Below are positions 1 through 6,127 of a stretch of 7,709 bases of DNA, piece by piece. Each line of letters starts with the position of its first letter. Position 1 is the stretch's first letter. The stretch is from Limnobacter sp. (lineage in GTDB: Bacteria; Pseudomonadota; Gammaproteobacteria; Burkholderiales; Burkholderiaceae_B). A program made the translations under genes and the position numbers. Where the stretch lies: the NCBI GenBank assembly GCA_012032215.1, contig JAAURO010000067.1:1-7709 (forward strand). Reading direction: 5' to 3'. The notes beneath the pieces were generated by a model. That model made no database searches, had not been told where the DNA came from, and saw only the letters and a list, made by a program, of their open reading frames with translations.

Positions 1-79
1 CATTCCGAACAGGACCGTGAAACGCCTTAGCGCCGATGATAGTGTGCAGCTCGCATGTGAAAGTAGGTCATCGTCAGGC
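1..79 (+). rRNA. rrf: 5S ribosomal RNA, 3' part (5' end outside window)
   Basis: This is the 3' two thirds of a 5S rRNA, the small RNA of the 50S subunit. The window opens inside the conserved CCGAACAG loop region. It continues through the GTGAAACG segment, the GCCGATGATAGT segment and the GTGAAAGTAGGTCATCG segment, and ends with GTCAGGC, which in a full gene would pair with a 5' GCCTGA. These blocks are typical of betaproteobacterial 5S RNA. The 3' boundary at about 79 is inferred from the conserved GTCAGGC end. A terminator follows within 15 bases, so this is probably the last gene of an rRNA operon whose 16S and 23S genes lie to the left. Confidence 0.93.
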
Positions 80-93
80 TCATCATTAATCAT

Positions 94-121
94 AAAAAAC
101 CCACCTTACGGTGGGGTTTTT
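94..121. terminator. Intrinsic, probably bidirectional terminator between 5S rRNA and the M20 hydrolase gene
   Basis: A GC-rich stem CCCACC/GGTGGG (100-105 with 110-115) closes a TTAC loop. It is extended, after one A/G mismatch, by an A run on the left (94-98) pairing a T run on the right (117-121). Because both flanks carry A/T tracts, the hairpin has a U-tail on either strand. On the plus strand it ends the rRNA operon. On the minus strand it lies 18 bases beyond the stop codon of the converging amidohydrolase gene. Confidence 0.85.
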
Positions 122-139
122 GATGGGTGAGTTGTTTGT

Positions 140-1371
140 CTATATTTCGCGTTCGAAAAAATGCTCAAATACCGATACCCAGGCTCTCGCACCTAGCAGA
201 AGCAATGCGTCGTTAAAGTCATAGCTTGGGTTGTGCAACATGCAGGGGCCCATGCCGTGGCCAGATTCCCGGTGCGTACCGTTGCCGTTGCCTATCCACA
301 GGTAAGCTCCTGGAATTTTTTCAAGAAAAAACGAAAAGTCCTCAGCTCCCATGCTGGGTTTCAGGGTGGTATGCACCGTGTGAACGCCTTCTGTTTGTTG
401 CAAGGCTTGCTTGGCAAGTTGAGCCATGTCTGGATTATTGATGGTCGGTGGGTACACCCGAATGAACCGTACTTCGGCTGTTGCACCAAATGCCTGTGAA
501 AGCGACTTGGAAAGTCGAACAATTTCTTGTTCAAGCATTTCTAGGGTGCTGGTTGAAAATGTGCGAACAGTGCCCTTTATCTCTGCAAACTCGGGAATAA
601 CATTCAGTGTGTTACCTGCTGCCATTTGCGTGACTGATAAGACTGCCGGGTCTAGAGGGTTGCGGTTACGGCTAATCAGGGTTTGGAGGGTGGTAATCAG
701 GTTTGCGGTAATAACGATGGGGTCTGTGCCAAGGTCTGGCATGGCGGCGTGACAACCCTTTCCATGAACCTTGATGTGGAACTCGTTGCTAGACGCCATA
801 ACGGCGCCCGTGTGAGCGGCAAACTCGCCTTCGGCCAAGCCTGGCCAGTTGTGCATGGCAAAAATGGCATCCAGGGGGTATTTTTCCAGAAAACCGTCAT
901 CGAGCATGGCTTTGGCACCCGCCCCACCTTCTTCTGCGGGTTGGAAACAAGTATGAGTTCTCCACAGAAGTCTTTCCGGGTGGCTAGTAGTTCGGCGGCA
1001 GCCAGTAACATGGCTGTGTGGCCATCGTGACCACAAGCATGCATTTTGCCAGTGTGCCGCGAGGCGTGTGCAAAGGTGTTTTGCTCGGTAATGGGCAGGG
1101 CATCCATGTCGGCCCGCAATCCGAGCCGACGATAGGGTTGCACGCTGCCAGACCCAGGGGGGGCATTGGGGTTTGTGCTTTTCGACGGAGAAGCACCAAT
1201 TAGTTTGCCGACAACTCCGGTTTTGCCAATCTTTGTTTCAACGGCATAGCCTAATTCTTTTAAGCGTGCGGCTACCAGGGCTGCGGTTCGGTTTTCCTCG
1301 TAGCGCAGTTCTGGGTGTGCGTGGATGTCTTTTCTGGTTTTAACCCAGCGTTCAACGACTTCAGGATTCAC
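140..1371 (-). pseudogene. M20-family amidohydrolase (hippurate / N-acyl amino acid hydrolase type), broken by a one-base frameshift
   Basis: Restored, this encodes about 410 residues of an M20D metallohydrolase, which removes acyl groups from N-acyl amino acids such as hippurate using two metal ions. The N-terminal part (1371 down to about 948) carries the DIHAHPEL motif (residues 15-22), LRADMDALPI (85-94) and the metal-binding MHACGHDGH motif (110-118, C113 and H115). The C-terminal part, in another frame, carries FQPAEEGG (143-150), AMHNWPG and the terminal HNPSYDFND motif. The frames meet at a run of three A at 945-947 on the plus strand. One more A there (a T in the coding strand) joins GELILV to FQPAEE exactly as in the family. 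The GTG start at 1371 is the only one available: an in-frame TGA lies ten codons upstream with no ATG between, and no Shine-Dalgarno is visible. Residues of about 60-81 form an unusual Pro/Ser/Asn-rich insert. Family assignment is firm; substrate is not known. Confidence 0.88.
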
Positions 1372-1374
1372 GGC

Positions 1375-1405
1375 GTTATATTTGACGAGTCAATTGGAGT
1401 GTCAA
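1375..1405 (-). promoter_or_regulatory. Candidate sigma70 promoter of the M20 hydrolase gene
   Basis: On the minus strand a perfect -35 TTGACA (1405-1400) is followed after 19 bases by TATAAC (1380-1375), five of six matches to the -10 consensus. The spacer is long but tolerated. The -10 box ends only three bases before the GTG start codon, so transcription would begin at or inside that codon, implying a leaderless message or a mis-chosen start. Confidence 0.45.
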
Positions 1406-1431
1406 GAATCGCAGTTTTTCTCATGCTATGC

Positions 1432-1460
1432 AAATTCGATGCGGCTTTTGGTTCGAATTT
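1432..1460. promoter_or_regulatory. Inverted repeat in the divergent intergenic region, possible operator
   Basis: Two perfect 8-base arms, AAATTCGA (1432-1439) and TCGAATTT (1453-1460), are separated by 13 bases. Arm centres are 21 bases apart, which is two helical turns and suits a dimeric regulator. The repeat lies between the M20 hydrolase promoter and the aminopeptidase gene. It is not followed by a T tract, so it does not look like a terminator. The rest of 1372-1576 shows only weak promoter-like boxes on the plus strand, such as TTGGTT (1448-1453) with TCTTAT (1472-1477). Confidence 0.3.
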
Positions 1461-1563
1461 CTTCTGCGACGTCTTATCACCCAGTGTTGCGTGGTTATAG
1501 GAAGGAGGGCGTACTCTGGACACAGTGAGACCGTTCGAAAAACATCGTGCCTGAAGAACACGT

Positions 1564-1568
1564 AGGAG
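1564..1568 (+). promoter_or_regulatory. Ribosome binding site deciding a TTG start
   Basis: AGGAG lies eight bases upstream of TTG 1577 (eleven before a second TTG at 1580). No comparable site precedes the GTG at 1547. This moves the aminopeptidase start 30 bases downstream of the longest open frame. Confidence 0.6.
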
Positions 1569-1576
1569 CAATTGAT

Positions 1577-2704
1577 TTGTTGAGTTGTTTGAAAGCCTTG
1601 CTACTTTGGCTGCTGCTTGCCCTGCTCAGCGGTTGTGGCTCGATTTCGTATGTGTGGGATGCTGCACGTGGGCACATCACGGTGCTTGCCCAGGCGCAAG
1701 ACATTGACTCGCTGTTGTTGCAAGAAAATCTGGAGCCGAGATTGCGTGCTCAGCTAGAGCTGGTCAAGGATATCCGGCGTTATTCGGTGGACAAGCTGGC
1801 TATGCCGGAAAACCGGGCATACAGCCAGTACACAGATTTGGGACGGCGTTTTGTGGTCTGGAATGTGGTGGCCTCCAGAGATGACAGTTTTGAGCTTAAA
1901 CGGTGGTGTTTCGCGCTGTTTGGTTGTGTGTCGTACAAGGGATTTTTCGATGAAGCAAGTGCCAAAGAGCTGGCAAGTGCGCTTTCTGAGGAGGGTTGGG
2001 ACACGGTGGTTGTGGGTGTGCCTGCTTATTCTACGTTGGGATTGACAGCAGATCCGGTTTTAAACACTTTTGTGTATTTACCGCCGGGTGAGTTGGCCCG
2101 GCTTTTGTTTCATGAGTTGGCCCACCAGGTTGTTTATATTTCTGACGACACGCGCTTTAACGAAAGTTTTGCTACGGCTGTAGAGGAGTTGGGGGTGCAG
2201 GCCTGGTTAGATAGATTGGGTGACGATGCTTTTATTGAACAATACCGTTCTTTTAACGCCAAACGGGAGCAGTTTACGGATTTACTTGGACAGGCCAAAA
2301 CCGATTTGGAGGTGGTATACGACGATCCCACATTGAGCCGGGCAGAAAAATTGCAACGCAAACAGGAGCGTCTGAATGCGTTGTCGCAAGACTATCGACA
2401 AGTCCGGGATTTGGAGTGGGCGGGCTGGAACGATTTCGAACCCTATTTTCAAGGTGGAGTTAATAACGCAAGGTTGGCGCTGGTGGGATTGTACAACCAG
2501 GAGGTGCCGTCGTTTAAAACGCTTTTTGCCCGCTGTGGTTCGGATTTCCCGTCTTTTTACAATGCCGTGAAGGCTTTGGGGCGCTTGGATGCGCCACAAC
2601 GTGCGGATTTTCTGCAGCGCTTGGCGCAGCGTCAGCCTCTGCCGTACGGGCTGGGCTGTGATCAGTCCATGTACCCGCCGAGATCGTCGGGTAGGTACGA
2701 GTGA
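1577..2704 (+). CDS. Putative zinc aminopeptidase, lipoprotein (COG4324 / PF10023 type)
   Basis: The 375-residue product matches the pattern of the putative aminopeptidase family PF10023. It begins with a lipoprotein signal: K6, a run of Leu/Trp/Ala, then the lipobox L17-S-G-C20, so it is probably lipidated at C20. The +2 residue is Gly, not Asp, which favours the outer membrane. A GWDTVVVGVPAYSTLG-type segment precedes the zinc-site helix HELAHQ (H179, E180, H183). FNESFATAVEELG follows, where E196 or E203 would be the third ligand. The C-terminal half is rich in charged helices. I chose the TTG at 1577 because AGGAG at 1564-1568 sits eight bases before it. The GTG at 1547 gives a longer frame but has no ribosome binding site and places ten extra residues before the signal peptide. 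The peptidase activity is a family prediction; its true substrate is unknown. The stop is 121 bases before the glycerate kinase start. Confidence 0.85.
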   Translation: MLSCLKALLLWLLLALLSGCGSISYVWDAARGHITVLAQAQDIDSLLLQENLEPRLRAQLELVKDIRRYSVDKLAMPENRAYSQYTDLGRRFVVWNVVASRDDSFELKRWCFALFGCVSYKGFFDEASAKELASALSEEGWDTVVVGVPAYSTLGLTADPVLNTFVYLPPGELARLLFHELAHQVVYISDDTRFNESFATAVEELGVQAWLDRLGDDAFIEQYRSFNAKREQFTDLLGQAKTDLEVVYDDPTLSRAEKLQRKQERLNALSQDYRQVRDLEWAGWNDFEPYFQGGVNNARLALVGLYNQEVPSFKTLFARCGSDFPSFYNAVKALGRLDAPQRADFLQRLAQRQPLPYGLGCDQSMYPPRSSGRYE

Positions 2705-2825
2705 AACCGTATCAAATCTTTGTTTGAAAATTGGTGGGGCTGTTGGTGTTTTGAATGCTTGCTTGGCAGGTGGTACATGGTCTAATACACGCTGTTTGGT
2801 TGCTGCTTTTACTGCAAGAGAGTTC

Positions 2826-4189
2826 ATGGTTGCGTCTAAATTTCTGAATGCTGATTTTTTACGGCGTGTGTTCGATACTGGCGTAGAGGTAGCCAAACCT
2901 GCCGTACAAATGCAGCCTTTGTGGACCGATCAAATTGCACCTTGGCTGAACGAAGTGGCTCCTGCCCGTGAGCGGGTTTGGGTATATGGGGCAGGGAAGG
3001 CCAGTGCTGCCATGGCCTCGTGCCTGGAGGTGGCTTGCCAGCATACAGAGCGTCTGGGTGGTTTTGTGGTGACCAGACGCGGCTATTCTGCGCCAACCAG
3101 CCGAGTGGCTGTGGTAGAGGCTGCGCACCCGGTTCCCGATGAAGACGGCCAGCGTGCTGCCAAGCGTTTAATGCACGAGCTTGCCAATGTCCCGGCGGGC
3201 GATGCGGTGATTGCACTGGTTTCGGGTGGTGGCTCCAGCCTGCTGAGTGTGCCGGTTGGGCCTGTGCCTTTTGTTGATTTGCAGCATTTAAACCGTGCTT
3301 TGCTGGCGTGCGGCGCGCCGATTGACGAAATCAATATTGTGCGCAAGCATGTGACGCGTACTTTGGGCGGTCAATTGGCGGCGCTGTGCACGGTGCCGGT
3401 GTTTCAGGTGCTGGTATCCGATGTGCCGGGCGACAACCCCAGCCACATTGCCTCGGGCCCTTTCAGCCCGGACGATTCTTCCTTTCAAGATGCCATTGAT
3501 GTGTTGCAACGCTGGGGTTTGCAGCCGCCCCATTCTATTCAGCGTTATCTGGAGCGCGGCAAAAGGGGGGAGGTGCCGGAAACGCCTGGCAGCAGATCGG
3601 GTGTGTTTTCACGTGTGCGCACTACCATGATAGCCAGCAATGCCATGAGCCTGGATGCTGTGGGAAAAATGCTGGAGGGGGCGGGCTACCATGTGCTTAC
3701 CTTGGGGGATTCCTTGGAAGGGGAGGCGCGAGATGTGGCGCGTGTGGTTGCTGCCATGGCCTTGCAGGTGGCCAATGAAAAAGGCGGGTGGCCTAAGCCG
3801 CCGGTTGCCATTGTAAGCGGTGGTGAGTGCACGGTTACCTTGACCGATGCGGAAATGCGGCAGGCCAAGGGCGGTAGAAACTCCGAGTTTTGCTGGCGTT
3901 TTCGATGTATCTGGCAGAGACCCACTTAATGCACCCGGTGGCTGCTTTGGCTGCAGATACAGATGGAACCGATGGGTTGGGTGGGCATGCCGGGGCCATG
4001 TTGTTACCTGGCGATGCCCAGCGGGCAAAAACCCAGGGCCTTTCTGCGCGCAGACATCTTGATTTGCATACCAGCTACAGCTATTTTGATCGCTTGGGGC
4101 GTTTGCTGGTTACCGGGCCCACCAACACCAATGTGAATGATTTGCGCGTGGTATTGATTGGGCAGCCAGGAGGAAACCATGCTCAGTGA
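2826..4189 (+). pseudogene. Glycerate 2-kinase (MOFRL family), broken by a one-base frameshift
   Basis: Restored, this encodes about 454 residues of the glycerate 2-kinase family (GckA/TtuD type, DUF4147 plus MOFRL domains), which phosphorylates D-glycerate with ATP to 2-phosphoglycerate, feeding glycolysis from glyoxylate or tartrate breakdown. Visible family blocks are GAGKASAAM (from residue 55), a VEAAHPVPDE segment, SGGGSS (133-138), a SDVPGDNPSHIASGP block around D199, and SGGECTV (331-334 onward) opening the MOFRL domain. At GGRNSEF the frame shifts: adding one T to the TTTT run at 3888-3891 gives NSEFLLAFSMYLAETH and continues to the TGA at 4187-4189 through HPVAALAADTDGTDG. As read, the protein stops at 3929 and loses about 100 C-terminal residues. 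The ATG at 2826 has AAGAG at 2816-2820 and matches where family members start. Upstream 2705-2825 shows no clear promoter. The stop overlaps the pyrC start by 11 bases. Confidence 0.87.
4168..4173 (+). promoter_or_regulatory. Consensus ribosome binding site of pyrC
   Basis: A full AGGAGG lies five bases before ATG 4179, inside the last codons of the glycerate kinase gene. It fixes the pyrC start at 4179, not the in-frame TTG at 4158, and should allow translation of pyrC even if the upstream gene ends early. Confidence 0.85.
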
Positions 4190-5339
4190 TTTTGAAATAA
4201 CCCAGCCCGACGATTGGCATGTGCATCTGCGGGATGGTGAGGGACTGCAATATGTGGCGCCGGCTACGGCGGCGCGCTTTGGGCGTGCCATTGTAATGCC
4301 AAACCTGAAGCCCCCGATAACCGATGTGGGCTTGGCCAAGGGTTACCGGGCGCGTATTTTGAAGGCTCTGGCAGAAGTGCATGAAGCTGCCCAGGTTTCT
4401 TCTGCGGAGGTTGGGCTGGCAACAGGGTATTCACCGCTTGAGCTGGAAGCCATGCAGGCTTTCGAGCCACTGATGGTGCTTTACCTGACGGGCAGCACCT
4501 CTGCAAATACCATTTTGGAAGCTGCTGCCAGCGATTGCGTCAAGGCGGTGAAGTTGTACCCTGCTGGGGCCACTACGAATTCGGATGCGGGTGTATCTGA
4601 TTTGCTAGGCCAGTGCACACAGGCCCTGGCGGCCATGCAGGAGTGTGGTTTGCCCCTGCTGGTGCACGGAGAGGTAACCGATGCCGCCGTGGATGTGTTC
4701 GACCGTGAGTCGCGTTTTATTGAAACAGTTATGAAACCCCTGCGTGAGCGTTTTCCTGCTTTGCGCGTGGTGTTTGAGCATATTACCACCCGGCAGGCCG
4801 CCCAGTATGTACAGCAGGAATGCACAAGCGATTCCTCGGGTAGGCCGCTGCTTGGCGCAACCATTACCCCTCAGCATTTGCTGTTTAACCGCAATGCCTT
4901 GTTTAAAGGGGGCTTGCAGCCGCACTGGTATTGCTTGCCTGTGCTTAAGCGCGAAGAGCATCGTTTGGCGCTGCTGGATGTGGCTACAAGTGGCCGCCCG
5001 GAGTTTTTTCTGGGCACCGACAGTGCGCCGCACGCGCGCCATCTTAAGGAAATGGCATGCGGGTGTGCGGGTTGCTACAGCGCGCCTTTTGCCCTGGAAA
5101 TGTATGCTTTGGCCTTTGAGCAGGCCGGAGCCTTGCCTTCCACAGAAGTGTTCGAGCAATTTTGTGCCTTGAATGGCCCTGCGTTTTACGACTTGCCGGT
5201 GAATGCTCGCAAGGTGCGTTTTCAGAGGGTTGAGCAGCGTATTCCGCACGAGCTGCCGTTTTCCTATGGCTCTGGGGCGGGCATTGTGCCTTTTATGGCG
5301 GGGGAGGAGTTGCCTTGGCGGGTTGATTTGGTGGGCTAA
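4179..5339 (+). CDS. pyrC: Dihydroorotase
   Basis: This 386-residue cytosolic enzyme cyclises N-carbamoyl-L-aspartate to L-dihydroorotate, the third step of de novo pyrimidine synthesis. Active-site features are all present: HVHLRD (zinc ligands H14 and H16), MPNLKPP (40-46), the lysine carboxylated in the family (K125, in KLYPAGATTNS), HGEVTDA (H163), EHITT (H201), and the catalytic aspartate D281 in GTDSAPHAR followed by the CGCAGC block. It is the PyrC (type II, E. coli-like) class, not the longer PyrC/AllB class. At 386 residues it is longer than the roughly 345-350 usual for this class. Most of the excess is an insert of about 27 residues at 65-92, between RARILKAL and FEPLMVLYL, plus a few residues around 206-214 after YVQQ. 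The start overlaps the glycerate kinase stop, suggesting co-transcription. No terminator is evident after the stop. Confidence 0.96.
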   Translation: MLSDFEITQPDDWHVHLRDGEGLQYVAPATAARFGRAIVMPNLKPPITDVGLAKGYRARILKALAEVHEAAQVSSAEVGLATGYSPLELEAMQAFEPLMVLYLTGSTSANTILEAAASDCVKAVKLYPAGATTNSDAGVSDLLGQCTQALAAMQECGLPLLVHGEVTDAAVDVFDRESRFIETVMKPLRERFPALRVVFEHITTRQAAQYVQQECTSDSSGRPLLGATITPQHLLFNRNALFKGGLQPHWYCLPVLKREEHRLALLDVATSGRPEFFLGTDSAPHARHLKEMACGCAGCYSAPFALEMYALAFEQAGALPSTEVFEQFCALNGPAFYDLPVNARKVRFQRVEQRIPHELPFSYGSGAGIVPFMAGEELPWRVDLVG

Positions 5340-5440
5340 AACAGCTGTGGTGTTTTTAAATCGGCTGGAATTGGATGAATGTAACAGGCCGGTTTTCTTC
5401 CCGTAAAGCCAACGATTAATCTGGCCGGTATAAAAAAGCC

Positions 5441-5469
5441 TTGGTGCTGTAATGCAGTGCGTTTACACT
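5441..5469 (+). promoter_or_regulatory. Promoter of rnpB
   Basis: TTGGTG (5441-5446) and TACACT (5464-5469) form a sigma70-type promoter with an exact 17-base spacer. The predicted start, seven to eight bases after the -10 box, coincides with the 5' end of helix P1 of RNase P RNA at 5477. The stretch 5340-5440 between pyrC and this promoter shows no gene and no convincing terminator. Confidence 0.65.
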
Positions 5470-5476
5470 GTGGCTG

Positions 5477-5875
5477 GAAAGTACGCCGGGCAGCCGCTGC
5501 TGAAGCAATTCAGGAGAGGAAAGTCCGGACTCCCAGGAAGCAGGGTGCTGGTTAACCGCCAGGCGAAGCAAGGCCCCCAGGGGCTCCAAGTCGACGGAAA
5601 GTGCCACAGAAAATAGACCGCCGATGGCTGCTGTGCAGCACAGGCAAGGGCGAACCGGTGGTGTAAGAGACCACCGCAATTCTGGCAACAGAATTGGCAC
5701 GGTAAACCCCACCCGGAGCAACACCAAATAGGCACACAGGCCCTATGGGTCGGCAGCGCTTCTTCTGCGTGTGCGGGTAGGTGGCTTGAACGGTTCAGTA
5801 ATGGCCCGTCTAGAGGAATGGTTGCCGGGGCGCCGGTAGGTGCCTGAACAGAATCCGGCTTACAGGCGTACTTTC
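5477..5875 (+). ncRNA. rnpB: RNase P RNA, bacterial type A
   Basis: This is the catalytic RNA of RNase P, which trims the 5' leaders of tRNA precursors. Helix P1 is formed by GAAAGTACGCC (5477-5487) and GGCGTACTTTC (5865-5875), which are exact complements and set the ends. P3 is a short CTGAA/TTCAG hairpin closed by a GCAA tetraloop (5500-5513). The universal core block GAGGAAAGTCCGGACTCC is at 5516-5533 and its partner ACAGAATCCGGCTTA near 5848-5862. Other family landmarks are the CGGTGGT/ACCACCG hairpin, CACGGTAAACCCCACCCGGAGCAA-type sequence, CCAAATAGG, and the GGGTAG of L15 at 5775-5780 that contacts the tRNA CCA end. Length of about 399 bases is in the usual range. The gene is transcribed on its own promoter in the same direction as pyrC. 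No classic terminator follows. Confidence 0.97.
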
Positions 5876-5897
5876 TTTCTTTATGGCGCGAAAGAAA
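5876..5897. repeat. A/T-rich inverted repeat directly after rnpB
   Basis: TTTCTTT (5876-5882) and AAAGAAA (5891-5897) are perfect complements around an eight-base loop. The stem has only one G-C pair and no T tract follows, so it is a poor intrinsic terminator. It may still take part in 3' processing of rnpB or be chance. It is the only structure seen between rnpB and the minus-strand ORF ending at 5951. Confidence 0.35.
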
Positions 5898-5950
5898 CGG
5901 GTTTGCGCACAGTACCAAGCCGAACACTCTGCCATATTATATTTCTCCAC

Positions 5951-6127
5951 CTATATCGCCCCACCAAAGGTTTTGACAGCATCCCAACGGCCCAGGGTGT
6001 TGATGTCGAGTAAAGGCTGCAATGGGCTTCTAAGAAGTATTTGTTTAAAAGCAATGAGATCTTTTTTTCCAGCAATATAAGCAGTATTGGCAATTTCTAG
6101 AACTTGACTTGGACTTAGCGAATTCAT
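5951..6127 (-). CDS. Small 58-residue ORF, translationally coupled to the upstream gene; function unknown
   Basis: I do not recognise this protein. It runs from ATG 6127 to TAG 5951 and overlaps the stop of the preceding minus-strand gene as ATGA, a common coupling arrangement. AAGG lies eight to nine bases before the ATG. The product is mixed hydrophilic and hydrophobic (N-terminal MNSLSPSQVLEIANTAYIAG, C-terminal GRWDAVKTFGGAI) with no signal peptide, membrane segment or cysteine. It could be a complete small protein. It could also be the N-terminal remnant of a longer protein, since the frame stops 76 bases before the 3' end of rnpB and no adjacent frame continues convincingly. The stretch is visibly richer in A/T than its neighbours. 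The coupling supports it being real; function is unknown. Confidence 0.45.
   Translation of the reverse strand: MNSLSPSQVLEIANTAYIAGKKDLIAFKQILLRSPLQPLLDINTLGRWDAVKTFGGAI

Noticed and set aside
1446..1465. GGTTCGAATT resembling a tRNA T-loop downstream of the rRNA operon
   Set aside because: The flanking five-base segments do not pair as a T-stem and no acceptor, D or anticodon arms can be drawn around it.
2589..2825. N-terminal extension of the glycerate kinase frame overlapping the aminopeptidase gene
   Set aside because: It has no family similarity and overlaps a real gene; ATG 2826 has a ribosome site and fits the family start.
3879..3930. Programmed ribosomal frameshift in the glycerate kinase gene
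   Set aside because: No slippery heptamer of the usual form, and slipping back from TTT would give GTT pairing at the first base; a missing T is simpler.
5387..5429. Direct repeat GGCCGGT (5387-5393 and 5423-5429) between pyrC and rnpB
   Set aside because: Only seven bases, no matching structure, and likely chance.
5463..5927. Minus-strand open frames of 60 to 154 residues across rnpB
   Set aside because: They lie antisense to a confidently identified structured RNA and resemble no family.
5883..6080. Plus-strand 65-residue frame starting MARKKR just after rnpB
   Set aside because: It is antisense to the coupled small minus-strand ORF, has no ribosome binding site, and its start falls inside the A/T hairpin loop.
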